A stretch of 64,000 nucleotides of DNA, from the NCBI RefSeq assembly GCF_037975245.1, contig NC_092572.1, positions 28,319,989 to 28,383,988 on the forward strand, in the 5' to 3' direction. Shown here in pieces: positions 23,769 through 36,130 of the stretch. The position numbers were made by a program, and so were the translations under genes. The notes below the pieces were generated by a model, which saw only the letters and a list, made by a program, of their open reading frames with translations, did not search any database and was not told the origin of the DNA. Position 1 is the first letter of the stretch, and each line of letters begins with the position of its first letter. This stretch comes from Apostichopus japonicus (taxonomy: Eukaryota > Echinodermata > Holothuroidea > Aspidochirotida > Stichopodidae).

Positions 23769-23883
23769 CTTTACCAAAGACTTCTCTCAGTAGTTGCATC
23801 GTTGTTTTTTCTGTTTTTTCTTTGATACCACCTTTATGCTGCACCTGCTCTACTGCTGTCTCATCATCAAAGATGGCCGACAT
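23769..23883 (-). CDS. Internal exon with TTxE-like motif, DHHC palmitoyltransferase
   Basis: 115-bp exon, acceptor GCTTCAG, donor AAAG/GTAAGG, reading frame 0 at its start and phase 1 at its end. It encodes 38 residues beginning MSAIFDDETAVEQ and ending LLREVFGK. DDETAVE sits where DHHC enzymes have the conserved TTxE box after the last membrane segment (ZDHHC21 has DTTSIE), with two of the box residues altered or shifted. The following EVFG motif matches family tails. The initial ATG follows the acceptor directly and is probably internal, since it corresponds to the middle of the enzyme. Codes in frame into 22563-22487. Upstream catalytic exons must lie at higher coordinates and were not recognised. 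Confidence 0.55.
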
Positions 23884-26800
23884 CTGAAGCATAAAAAGAT
23901 GAGTAGAATAAACCAATTATGAAGAGAAAACTGACTCTCCAATCTGGTGTTAAAAGCTCAAACTTGGTTTGAACTTTCAATCAAATATAAAGAATGTTTG
24001 CCGTGATTCATATAAAGCAAATGTGGTTAACTTGATCGTCGTGTTCTCACGATTGTGTCGGCATTAAATCTGAACTATAAAAAAAGAGAAGAAAAAGACC
24101 ATTTTAACACAATCATTCACTACATATCTATAATTTACGATAATTTCAATGATTTTTTATCAGTTTAGTGTTTTCATATAGTGATCATTTAGGACAAAGT
24201 TTAGTAGAAATGTATTGCACTGAGCAACACTTTATCCCATGCAACATTATTTCATTATTTAAGCACATTTAATTGAACAGATAATGGTTCAGTAGGTTCA
24301 TCATATTAGTTTCACCACAGAGTCACAATCTTCATTCTATTCATTAAACATAAGTCACATACATAAGTATGTTAATTATCATTTAATTATAACTGTCATA
24401 CCACTATTGCCAGTCAAATGACACAGACTACCTAATACCATCACTGAAACTGAGAATTTTCAACCAATTTAGCACATTCAAGACAGTAACACCAGCTAGT
24501 GACTAGAATGGTTGTTCCACAATTTACGACAAGAAGCTCTTTCAGAATGTATTTTTGTTATTTGAGAGGGCACTTGGATATATTCTGGAAAGGTATACAC
24601 ATTGCAAATCTTGCACAAAGAATGGTCCCGGCCAAAGTAAAGGTATTTATCATCATCTTTCATTTAAATAATCTGCAAAACTGATCCTCTTGACTTTAAA
24701 TTAGAAATGAATGGTCATAAAGGCAGAGTAACAAAATGTGTATATTATGACCAGATAACTGAATGGATATCTTCTTTCTTGGCCTTCTGGGTTATGGCTG
24801 TAATGTGTACACATTCTAAGGCAGATGTTAACGTCCATCAGGTAATGATGGCAAAAGAGCATACAAAGAATAGCTACAAAGAAAATAGGGAACATGCAAA
24901 GTATAGCAGGTGTGTTAATAAAACTATTATCATGTAACTGGGATCTACACTTATATAGCCTAGAGATAGACTATCAAGTGTGAATCTTGACTGTTATATT
25001 TGTACTAATTTCATGATTTTAAGACCAACTAATACACACTAGATGCTGCCATTCAAATATCAAAAGTTACTGCATAAGAGGCCGATAGCATAGCAACATA
25101 CATGCAGTCACTGATGATGTTACAAACTGAAAGCTGTTGCCATTTCCATTCTAAACTTACACATCTCCACTTGTAAAATACACAGAGTTCACCAAGTAAA
25201 GTAGTAAAATTATGGTATTTCTTGATTTCTCACGCAACGCTTTCACAAAATTTGTATGAATATATCACATACCAGATGAAATGCTGCCAAATATAGTATC
25301 AAAAGTAGCTGCTTAAAGGGGCCTATATCATAGCAACATACATGCAGCCACTGACAATGTTTGAAATTTAAACTTACACATCTTCACTTGTACCATACAC
25401 AGACTTCACCAAGTAGTGAAATATGGTATTTCTCGATTTATCAAACAAAGTTGTCACTAAATTGTATGAATATATCACATACCAGATAAGATACTGACGT
25501 ACAGGCATATGTTTTGGAGTATTAATGACTTCTAATTTTCATCATGGTGCTGTTGTTTCTTTTTTCTCATATTCAGTTATACTGATGCTATGAAGTACTT
25601 CACAGCCAGTTTTCTGGTCATATGAGTTGTAGATTTAAAGAAGAGATAATGGTTTACATACAGTCAGCTATGCAGATATGTATCACTGTAATAGGATCAA
25701 TATCATAATAAAAGCTGGTATGTAGATACAACGAAAGTGTATCACTGCAAAAGGGTGCATGTTATGAATATAATTATAAATGCTGGTATGTATATTAATA
25801 CAAAATTTCTGTAACTGTCTAGTATGTAATGTTTAATATCTGCATTGCTTGCTGCTTAGTAAACAGAAAGTTACAAACTAACTAGATGGATATCAATTTG
25901 ATAAAGCAGTACTGAACAGCGTTATATGTTCTATGCATGATAGATTTAATAATATGTTATATGTATTAAGTCACTCACTTTCAATTCACAGACCAAATAT
26001 AGATGATGAGAGGTGAAATGATTAACATACCTAACATTTCCTGACATCCGGTCTAACAGACTCTTCGTTTTTGCGAAGAGTTCCACGAGTTAACTAATTG
26101 CCATATGCCTTCCTACATGTAGTAAGCCTTTGTAAAATCACTTCTTTCAAAGAACAAGAATAGTCTGACTGGATTTCGTACAATTCCTTTTCAGTTATCT
26201 GTAAGTAGAGTGCCACGTTATTGGAAAGTGGAAATCAAAGTCCGAATCCTTCTACACAACAGAAAGACTCATATTAGTGTTATGTTATGACTTGAAATGC
26301 AACATGGCTAGCACATGTTTAACGTATAGACACTTGCATCGTCATAGTAACCTGTTAACCTTAATGTTCAACTGACAGCTGTAAGGATACTTGTGAAACT
26401 TGTGACTGAAACCAATGGCTGTACAATATACTTTTTGCAATGTATTATACTGTTTATTGACAAAAACAAATTACTAATACTAAAAAGAAACAGCTGCATA
26501 TTTTAATGTTTAAAGCATACATACTATACTTGCTGAGATCATATAAGAGTGAATGAGTTTTCATGATGTACAAATAATGTATATTATCTTAAATGATGTT
26601 TCGTACCATTCTTTTAAAGAACTTCATAATAAAGGACTTTTTTGGGGGCTCAGCTTATCACTCTATGGCAGTTCCATCAGCTTTGGAAAGAATAATTTGT
26701 AAAACTTAGAACGTTCACATAGGTAGAACTTTGAAATTTAAATATCGGCATTTCTGTCGTGCTTGGATTTCAAATTCATGACTGTTTATAATTTGAGATT

Positions 26801-28345
26801 TCTCTTTAAATTATATACATTTTGAAAAGCCTGTTAAGCTTTCAATGTAGCATGAAAAGCTAGCAGATTCATCTGCTTAATGTATGGTTTGACCTAGCAA
26901 TTAAATTGCACCTTCATTTGAATGGACACGATGAGTTCACTCACTGTGCTATTTTATCAGTTTAAGTTTACTATGTTTAACATTTCACATATTCTTCAAT
27001 TCTTTGTACCACAAAATTGTTTGCAACTTTATAGGCTGACCAACAGTTACAGCAAATTCAAGATAGAATTCCTTCTTACTGTATGGATGTCCCTATATAT
27101 ATATATATATTTTTCTATTTACAGATAGTGATTTGTGAGACTCCCTTGAAAGATTGACAGTCGAATGTTGTTAATAATCAGTACAAATATAAACTGCTTG
27201 TCCGTTACTTTCGTTATCCTTCTTTATGTTCTCGAGCTCTGTGTCATCAAGCTTCAGATTTCTTTCCAACATCCCGCCATTCTTTAGAAAATTTGCTGGA
27301 AAAATCCTTCAAATGGTCATAACAACAAAACTGTTCATGGTTCCAATGCTATTTCAAGATGTCAATTGAAATTGAGATTATCCATAGATGAACGTGAGTG
27401 GACCGTCAAAAACTAGACCATTATCTTATTGAATTTAAAAAAAAACGTGTGAACTGGGCAGTACAAAGAGCTAGAATAGTGTTATTCTTTTCATTCTGCC
27501 CCACCCCATTTATTAAATTTAGCATGGCGGCTCTTTGAAAAAGAATGCCATAACAAAATTTATTGGTTACAGGTTCATACTTCAAGTGTGAAAACCAGTT
27601 ATCTTCGCCGGTAACAATAGCGATTTTGTAGAAAGTGTGTTTTAGAGACATACTGAGAAACATTTGCCAGTTTAACCCTTTTTCACACTTGACCACAGCT
27701 CTTTCCTGGGAAACGCGTGTGGAAGACCAAGAACAAGGGTTGAGACATCGAAATCTAAGGTGTGTAATATATTCTAACCTATAGTGCCTGAGATATCATG
27801 GTTATACGAGCGTTCTTTAAAGTAGAGCAGAAATGTTGCAGAATCTTAATTCTACTGATGAACTTATAGTGGTACACTTGAGATAGGTTTAGGTTTAGGT
27901 CGTACTTTTTAAACAAACGTTTTCACGCACAGAGTATAAATAACATAAACAATAAAAATACTACAGAACCATGTAAGGACTAAATTGGAAAGATAAAGTC
28001 ACTATTACCATAAAGTCAAACCCTTTGTTTAAGGAACTCTTCCTTGCAAAAATTGCTATGATGACGCAGTTGTATTTATATATTGAGTCGGACGCCACTT
28101 TCAAGCCACAATTTTCTTTTTCAAGAGTGCAATCCAAGCTGTTAGGGCTGTTTCAGCTTCATGGACAGATCGCAAGGCTTTACTGCGAGGTAAGGAATAT
28201 ATGTCACTTGCAAGCTAGCGATATAAGTGTCCCATTAGCACAGTCTGTTACATAATTGTTCATTTAAGTATGTCAGTAGCTCCTGATAATGATGATAATA
28301 TGATATGACTGATAATATGTTAGATGCACAACATCCTTTTCTTAC
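23884..28345. other. No supported exon; probable intron with local repeats
   Basis: Upstream of the palmitoyltransferase exon on the minus strand, so probably intronic. It holds the 238-bp duplication at 25.04-25.51 kb, an 8-bp-stem hairpin (ACTCTTCG/CGAAGAGT) at 26060-26081, and a short (TA)n near 27094-27110. Open frames in it lack clear motifs. Confidence 0.4.
25044..25510. repeat. Tandem duplication, 238-bp unit
   Basis: TGCTGCCA starts copies at 25044 and 25282. Both continue through CATAGCAACATACATGCAG, AAACTTACACATCT(C/T)CACTTGTA and TGAATATATCACATACCAGAT. The copies are diverged by indels and substitutions. Confidence 0.85.
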
Positions 28346-28384
28346 CTCCTTAATACTATGCTGGAGACCAAAATCAGCAGCCAT
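28346..28384 (-). CDS. Weak candidate first coding exon
   Basis: Minus strand: ATG then 13 codons (MAADFGLQHSIKE) ending at a consensus donor GAG/GTAAGA. It could splice in frame to the phase-0 exon at 23769-23883, giving a short isoform lacking the DHHC domain. An ATG followed by a good donor also occurs by chance, and no promoter was seen. Transcript reads would settle it. Confidence 0.2.
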
Positions 28385-28550
28385 GTAAAATATTTACTGT
28401 AAGACTGTGATTGACATTTAGCTGGAACCATATAGGACTTCATTCACCAAAACAAGGCAAAATGCATAAGAATTGGTCTCTGAAATGGCTTTAGGCCACC
28501 AAAATAAATACTTTTGTTAAACAAGTCCATTTAATAGTCCATAGTGACAA

Positions 28551-28960
28551 CATTTCGAGGAAAATAATCCAATCTGGAAGCCAAAATATGTTATCATTAA
28601 TCATTACAATAATTCAATACGTAGTGTAAGTATTGAAATTTAAATAACATAATATCCCGCCCAGCATGTGCAATTTTGATTTCAACCATTCAATTTAACA
28701 ATTTTGTAATAGACATACATGAAATTTGTAGTACATAGAATAAACAGTGATATAACCTGCCTTGTTACAAAATTCAAAATACAAAAAATCGAGAAAAAAA
28801 ATGTTCCAATCTGCCAGCAGAAACGGAAACATATATTGCTATTTGGCTAAGTGTTACAATATTTCAATACGTAGTGCGATCACATCACATCCCACCTACC
28901 ATGCCCATTATTTATTTCAACAATTCATTTCAATGATTCATTTTAAAAATGTATTAACAC
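28551..28960. repeat. Diverged tandem duplication, about 250-bp unit
   Basis: TTCAATACGTAGTG at about 28613 and 28863. Copies also share CCAATCTG(G/C) and the A+T-rich segment after CATCCCAC/TATCCCGC. Strongly diverged. Confidence 0.55.
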
Positions 28961-29197
28961 GGATACTAAAACACTTGCCAACAGTACAAACATGCCAATT
29001 GCCAAACATAAAAAGGTAACATACATTTACGTGGTATTATTTCTTAAAACGATAGGACACATCAACAACCCACTGGCTATCAGTCTACCAAATAATCGTT
29101 ATTGCAATTAATAAATTCTGTGAGGGATGTTTGTAAATGTCTTATTTGTACAAAACACAACCTAAATTTATGAAATGTTATAAAAGCTTCAGTTTTG

Positions 29198-30178
29198 TGT
29201 TACGTTGGAATGCGAGAGGTCTCGATAATTAATTTTAACGAGACACAAGCCTAGGTTCGTTTCCGTAAGGAACACAGACAAATTGACGAGTCTCGAGAAT
29301 TTGAATGAGAACATAAACTATATTGAACAATGGATTTTGAACCAAAAACAACAAATGGTAATTACAAATATATAGAAAATTCCTCACAAACTTAACAAGA
29401 TAGGATACACTTTAAAACACGCTGGTCTCTTCCAACGGCGATATCCCTCAGCGGCCACGACCTTGATGACGACAATTCTCGGTCCGTTGTACCGCGAAAT
29501 TCACTGGTCCTCGACGAAGTTTCTCGCGATCCCAGAAACAGCAGTCACCTTCTTTCCGGCGATGCTCCAAAATAGAAGACGGACTTCCAGCCACAATCGA
29601 GTGAAGCACAAGTCAAACTTCTCGCCGACTAAATATTACCAGAGTCAGTCTAAAATCAGCTTTATAGCCACCAACTCCTGGCGTAACGAACTTCCTCAAC
29701 GGAGACAGAAATTCTTCACCTTCTCCGAAATAAAGACTGGAACACTGAAATTTCACAGCAAAGTCCTCTCCAAACTTCTGAATGGAAGTGTAGAATCAAT
29801 CTTGGTATCGATATCTCAATCCTTCAGAAAGTACTGGCAGTTGAGCACTGACGATATATAGTAGAATGGTATAATATGTGTCGTCGCTTGTATTCGTTCA
29901 GAAACTCCGAAACTATCCGATTTGGGGCGGGTTTTTATACGATTCGCCATGTCAAGAATCATCTAGACCTTTCTTGATGCACCTGAGTAACAATTCGACC
30001 CAGTTTCTCTGTTCGCGGAAGTCCTTTGCACATATCTCGCGAACATTCCAAAAAATGCACGAAGATGCGTGCACAGCTTACAACGGGATTTCATGTAAAC
30101 TGATTGAAACCCGAGACCAGCGGGTCATCATATGGAACATACCAGAACAGTCGTGCATTGCTCATTACATATATAACA
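29198..30178 (-). mobile_element. Solo LTR of a retrotransposon, minus orientation
   Basis: In minus sense it starts TGTTATATATG and ends CCAACGTAACA, a TG...CA element whose tips form the inverted repeat TGTTA/TAACA. The flanks are TTTTG (29193-29197) and TTCTG (30179-30183), a 5-bp target duplication with one mismatch. It contains a strong TATA box (separate entry) and is more GC-rich than its surroundings. About 981 bp. No gag/pol beside it, so likely a solo LTR left by recombination. The 132-codon + strand frame inside (29463-29861) has no known domain. Alternative: a structured non-LTR repeat. Confidence 0.6.
29932..29939 (-). promoter_or_regulatory. TATA box of the LTR promoter
   Basis: Minus strand TATAAAAA, followed by CCCGCCCC. 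This is a classic core promoter; transcription would start about 25-30 bases further on (about 29905), placing U3 at 30178-29905. Confidence 0.5.
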
Positions 30179-30183
30179 TTCTG

Positions 30184-31257
30184 ATACGGTAACCCGACCT
30201 ACTTTCTCAAATATTGATATTGATTTGTATCACGTAGGCAATTTCAAATACTTTCTATATTATAACATTAGGTTCCTCACTAGCAGTGACTAGCGTTAGG
30301 CTACAATGTGCCCTCGTAACATATGACTAAATGTCGGTCTCAAGACACATACTAGTAAAATGCAAGTTATCAGTCGCGATTGTTCAATTTAGCAACCAGT
30401 CTGTATCAGTCAGTCAGAAATCGAATATTTTCAGAGATATATTGGATTAAAGTTGGAAGTTCTCACTCATTTTTTACAACTTTGTTATCTGTTGTCATTG
30501 CTCCAGCTCCTGTCGGCTTCCCTTCGGCATCTCCTCAAAATGTTTGATCACCAATCCCATGATGAGAGTGCAAAGAAGGATTTTGTAACCAAGAGATAAG
30601 TAGAAATCTCATATCATTCTTTAATATATATACTTATTGAGATGATTATAAGAGCAACTGCGTTAAATTTCATCAAAATACCTTCAAACGGTTCCAATAT
30701 CAAGCAATACAAATCTTCCTGTATGGAACACAATCACAAAGTGTACTTCAATGCCGCGGACCTTTCTTTCTTAATGAATGTTTTACATGTTAAAGGTCCC
30801 TTAAGTATTTGTTATAACTAAATGAAACTACATTAATGTATATAAATTATGTAGAATCTCTCATAAACCACATGTAAATGCAAGTCTTAAATGAAGTTTC
30901 AACTCTGGATTCTGAGAGCAACAGATAAAATGGATCTGTAAGACTGTCATGAAGCCTACAAATATATACATATATTGTTAGTTATGTTGAGAGAGAAGTA
31001 TTAACTCAAAGACACATTCAATAACTTTAATCATAAACATTGCTCAACAATAATGACATAAACGTTTAATATCAATTATCCCCACGGTAACCAAGCGTTA
31101 TGTTAAGTTAATGGTAAATACAAAGTATGATCGGAATAGAGCAGGCCAAATGTAGGTTACATAATTAATTACAAACCTTCAATGGAACAATTAGTTCAAT
31201 TGTTTCTGTCTGAGTAGCTTTGAAGTTAAAGATACGATCTTCTTCTCCAAACTCTCT
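30184..31257. other. No gene seen
   Basis: Non-coding sequence between the LTR and the paired repeat at 31.26 kb. Nothing recognisable. Confidence 0.45.
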
Positions 31258-31455
31258 ACAGTTGCTAACATACATTTCCATGCACTATTGCAGCAACGTT
31301 CATACCTTTGGGAATTGATTAAATAAAAATCAGAGTGTTGTTTGACCTGTTTAAGCTGCATGTTGATATTGCAAAGAAACTGAACAAAACTGATAAATAT
31401 TTGAACATTATTCCTAATTAGTTTTGCAAGTTTGTTTACACTTGAAACTTCTAAT
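31258..31455. repeat. Direct repeat, left copy
   Basis: Shares GTTGCTAACATACATTTCCA, TGATTAAATAAAAATCA, AACTGATAAATATTTGAACA and CCTAATTAGTTTTGCAAG with 32273-32455. The minus-strand 89-codon frame here (31191-31460) is not kept in the other copy and has no motif, so I do not call it coding. Confidence 0.8.
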
Positions 31456-32272
31456 AACAATGATCTACTCTAAAGAAGGAAAAGTTAGCCTAATGAGTAG
31501 CAGTGAAGTGAAAGTACAGTGATGTGTCAGAAGGAAGCTAACTGCATGAAATAAATGTGTATCCTTGTTTCACGAAGGATAAGTAACACCCAGTATGTAC
31601 TTCAATTCTTTTGTGGAGGTTGTAAATAAACAAAACTGTATTTTCTACATACTTTTCTTGTTAGAAATGGGGAAATTTTTGACACTTTCTGTTCAATTCT
31701 GTATGGTAAATTACAAAATCCAAATGGACATTTTCACCTAATTTTGCAAAGTAATGTGAAAATAAATCCTTTATTTTACTCAAAAAGGAAAAGTTATATT
31801 GATATTGGATGCATTTGGAAGTAACAGCAATATGCAATCCTTATAGTAATGACTGTCTCCATTGGATTGTTTATATAATGTAAAGTTTTAAGTAGCTTGG
31901 AAAAGCTTTGAACCCTCAAGTATGATTGCACTTCAACCTGAAATATATTGAAATTTGTTTAAGTCAGCTCGAGTAATGGAAGTAAAACTTTTTAATAAGG
32001 AATCACTTGTAGTTATCTTCTTTTACTTTGAAACTGAAAAAAATATTTCCAACACTAAGGTTAGTCATTCCAAGCAATTTTGTTCCAAATGTATTAAAAT
32101 TTCAATGATTTGACATTTGAAGTATTGAGTTAACTTTTGAAGAACATTTGAAATTATTCCAAAGCAGTCAGTTTGCATATTCCTTGTTGTAAATAAAGAA
32201 TGTTAAAAATGTTAATGCTATAATGAGTTGAATTATATAATAAATGATAATACTTTAAAATACATTAGAGTT

Positions 32273-32455
32273 GCTAACATACATTTCCATTCACTATTGC
32301 AGCAATGTTTAATGTCTTTGATAATTGATTAAATAAAAATCACAGTGCTTTATGAGCTGTTTAAGCTGTATGTTGGTTTGAAAAGAAACTGATAAATATT
32401 TGAACATTATTCCTAATTAGTTTTGCAAGATTTCTTACCCTTGAAGCTTCTCATC
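32273..32455. repeat. Direct repeat, right copy
   Basis: Same orientation as 31258-31455, about 1015 bp away, with scattered substitutions and short deletions. The sequence between has no gene. Confidence 0.8.
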
Positions 32456-34439
32456 AACTTTCTCAAATGAATGGTGTAATTTATAACATTTCAAAATAAT
32501 AGCATTGATAAATTGTTTGAAAATTAATATAGTTAATTGGTTGCTTTATTTTTGTTGTCCATTTAAGCCTTTCCTTTTCTCATACAACACATACTGTTTC
32601 ACTGATATCATTTAGCACTTGTTCATATAAGACGTGATATATTCATATATAATATATTAAATTTTCTGGCTCATCATGCGTCCTTAAAAATCGACCCGTT
32701 GCAAACTTTGCAAATGTGGGACACAATTAAACTAGAGGGCGACATTTCAATAACCCCCTAATGGCTCAGTTTATCCATTTTACCTTACGTTGCATACCGA
32801 TGTGGCCAATATCTACATTTTCCTATTTGAAATATAACAGTTACATTATGTCTATACTACAGTCGAATGCAGAAGCATTTGTGGGACGACCCACATGTAC
32901 AGGTCACACACATTTCTGTCCCACGAGAAAAGTGTCTTATTGATACAGTGTCCCACAGCAGTATGTAATGCAAACACACGCACACGCCAAGTTGAATGCA
33001 TAGGTTCCTTGCTTTGCAAAAAGCATAGAACCTATGAGAATAACAATTTGACACTGCATTAGAAATTTGTGGATCACTGTTTGAAGTAACCGATACCCTA
33101 CTTTGTGAAAGGAGTGCAATTATACTTGTTTTAACTTGAGTCACTTTATAACTAAAATTAATGAAGTGTTCAAGCATATCCATTTTACATACTTTCCTGT
33201 TTTATGTTAACTTCATTATATTTGATCCTATATGCAGGTCAGGTGTCTGCGGTAATTTCTGTGATGTGGAAAATTCAGTTGAGTTCTGGATTATTTGCAA
33301 ATAACTGTAACTTTTGGTAACATCAGATATCAAGTGCAGCATAGGCTATGTTTTTCTTATCTCTCTTGGTGGCCGGGTTGTAAGCTTGGAATTCTACTTC
33401 ATACATGGTTTACAGCGTAAGAAAAGCTCTCTTAAAGAGTACGTTCTCTCGTGCTGTAAAACATTTCATATACAAATAACTGGAATTGTGATTGGTGGAT
33501 CTTCTGTACATAGCAGCAACATATCATGCCATTTTGTAGTATTCTGCCAATTCTGGGTTGACAGCACAGGGCTTGTAAGAAACTGAAAAGTGTACATCTA
33601 CTTCCAAAGACTTGATATACCTGAAATGTGTCATTCATTCTCGTCTTATATAGTTCAAAAATATGTCCCTGGAATTTAGTAAAACGTCTCCATTTCCAAG
33701 CTTACAAGTTTCAGAAGATGAATTTCATTAGTTAATGAGTTTATAAAATCACGGACACGGACAAATAAAATCATATAGCTTAAGTTGGATTGATAGTTCA
33801 CATCTTGTAGTTGCAGTTGCCTCTCACCTGTCGCTGATCCAGCTTACACAAAAAGTTAAACACTAGTACAGCATACACCCGTGACTCGCATTGGAATTCA
33901 AAGTAGAGGGGCAGTTCTAAAATTGTTGCAATGCTTTGGGCCAATGATGATGTAAACAACAACAGGGAGTGTTGATAAACGAAGCGCGAGTCCAACAGGG
34001 TGGAATCCAATGGGCAGAGGTCCACTGAAGCCTGAAGGTTCTAAGCTGGGTTCAGGCACACCCACTGACATGCTTAGGTTAAGGTCCTTTAGTGCTAAAA
34101 TGGGGCTAAACTTCGACCTGTACTTTAGCAAATGTAAAGGAAATAGGGATTGTCTGCAGTTTACATAGATATTCCAATATCCTCTTCTCCCTGTACTTTC
34201 CCCCTTTCTTTCGTCTTATTCTCTTTCCCTCCCTCATTTCAGTGGCATACTTACAAATATTGGCACCAGGTGCAGATCCTCACTTTGGTACCCTGTGCAG
34301 GAGATTCTGTACTGGGACAGGGACTAAGGGGAGGGGGTGACCCCTTTGAGAAATTATTGTTATGTAAGGTGGCGTAGATGCAAAGTGTTGCTCATTGGCA
34401 AAGTGTTGATCTGATTATATATTTTAGGACAGTGAATAT
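32456..34439. other. No supported gene
   Basis: Includes a TGACCT-family tail near 32960-33030 (ACACACGCACACGCC then GCATAGGTTCCTTGC...GAACC). A minus-strand window at about 33500-33625 reads as plausible protein for about 30 codons after TTTCAG but has a weak acceptor and a stop. A CT-rich stretch lies at 34185-34240. Confidence 0.4.
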
Positions 34440-34456
34440 TTCCTGAGTTTTTCCTA

Positions 34457-35653
34457 TTGTTTGTTCAAATTATTCATTTACACAATGATTTACACAAACA
34501 CGCAAAATGTCCACCTTTCCTCTATAACTGGCCGCCACCAGCAACCCCATCTATCAATCCCGATGGAAACGATTTCAGTCATTGTGATGGCGATTTAACC
34601 TCCGAAGAGTGTTATAATACTTTGTTATCAATGTCTAATGGTAAATCTCCGGGTTCAGATGGCAGGGGTATCATCACTTTGATTTGTAAGCAAGATAAAG
34701 ACCCACGTTATCTCAACAATTACAGACCCATTACATTGTTAAATACGGATTACAAGATAGGAGCTAAATCCTTGGCGAATAGATTTAAAAGTATTATTCC
34801 ACACATAATTGGTGAACATCAAACTGGGTTCATCTCAAATAGATTTATTGGAGAGAACATTCGTTTCATATTAGATCTCATAGATTACACTTCCGACACG
34901 CACAGGCCGGGTCTTCTGCTTTTCATCGACTTTGAAAAGGCTTTCGACTCCATGGATTGGAATTTCATTGAAAGATCGCTGGTCTATTTTAATATTGGGC
35001 ATACTTTTCGTCGTTGGGTTTCCACCTTGTATGCGAATAGTGTTTCCTGTGTTTGTAACAATGGGTATTCCACTGGTTTCTTTCCAGTAAAGAGAGGCGT
35101 TAAGCAAGGCTGCCCACTGAGTCCATATCTATTCATAATTTGTGCTGAAATACTATCCAGGTCTATTTTAAATAGCAATAATATAGGAGGGATCCATGTT
35201 TATGATAAGTGTTTCAAAATGTTACAATATGCTGACGATACTGTAATTTTGACTGATGGGACCAGGGAATCAATTATTGAGCTAAACAATACTTTTAAAG
35301 TGTTTAAGTTAGCCTCTGGACTCAAAATAAATTATGGAAAGACAAAGGTTTTCCCAGTAGGCGATATGATCATGAACCCCCTTGCTTTCTTAGAGATTTT
35401 AATCTCAGTATTAGCAAGGACCCTATTCATTTCCTTGGTATTAGTTTCACACATAATGGAGACGATCTTTTTTAGATTGAATTACATTCAGAAGCTCTCA
35501 CGACTGAAAAGCCAGCTTAGGATTTGGAGCTCAAGGGATTTAACCCCTATTGGCAGGAACGTCATTGTTAAATCTTTTGCTATGAGTCAATTGGTGTATT
35601 TATTCCAAGTTCTCCCCAACCCCCCTAAGTATTTGGCGTGGTGCTCCAGATAA
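34457..35653 (+). pseudogene. Reverse transcriptase domain of the LINE
   Basis: Open for 398 codons and easily recognised: NGKSPGSDG (61-69), NNYRPITLLN (87-96), motif A FIDFEKAFDS (156-165) with its aspartates, motif B RGVKQGCPLSPY (213-224), motif C QYADDT (257-262) and motif D LKINYGKTK (289-297). Catalytic aspartates are all present. Two defects: GSDG joins directly to RGIITL (residues 66-75), where family members have about 35-45 more residues, so a segment is deleted in frame; and residues about 305-340 are out of frame between two compensating shifts (about 35.38-35.47 kb). Not functional as it stands. Confidence 0.9.
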
Positions 35654-36130
35654 AGTGAGGCGTGTAACTATGATCAATACTGTTGATCGTGGTGGGTTGA
35701 AAATTATTCATGTTGACAGTTTTGCCAATGCTCTGAAGACTTCGTGGATTAAGCGTTATTATGATCCTACAGCTATAGGATTCTGGAAAATATTTTTCGA
35801 TTATAACTTGACCCCCTTTGGAAAACAATTCTTATTTCGTTGTAATTTTAAAGGTACCGATATCGCCCATATTAGGAATACATTCATTAAACAGATTTGT
35901 ACAGCCTGGGGGGTTGCCAATTTCACTATTCCGACTAGCAATTTTGGTGATCAGATCATTTGGAATAACTCACTCATTAGAATTGACAATACAACAATCT
36001 ATGATCGGAGGTTTCATTTGGCCCGGGTTACTTACGTGAAAGACCTATTAAATGAGGAGGGGTCATTCTTTAATTATGTTCAATTCATTCGTAAATACAA
36101 TATCCCTAGTTTTCCCTTCACTCGGCTGAC
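35635..36130 (+). pseudogene. LINE connecting region, shifted frame
   Basis: Continues the RT protein in another frame after a shift near 35.63 kb (TGGCGTGGTGCTCCAG reads WRGAP). GGLKIIHVDSFANALKTSWI and WNNSLIRIDN are typical of this region in related LINEs. The frame shifts back near 36.13 kb. Confidence 0.8.

Noticed and set aside
27421-27696. 91-codon minus-strand frame with IVTGEDNWFSHLKYEP, faintly like a mariner transposase catalytic block
   Set aside because: The key TGDE order is not present, no terminal inverted repeats flank it, and the rest of the frame does not resemble a transposase. Too weak to list.
27883-27902. Telomere-like TTTAGG repeats
   Set aside because: Only about two and a half copies; too short to be a telomeric insertion.
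29463-29861. 132-codon + strand open frame
   Set aside because: Lies inside the solo LTR, on the strand opposite its promoter, with no domain; GC-richer DNA keeps frames open by chance.
33500-33625. Minus-strand stretch reading about 30 plausible codons (HFSVSYKPCAVNPELAEYY) after TTTCAG
   Set aside because: Weak pyrimidine tract, no partner exon, stop soon after and no family resemblance.
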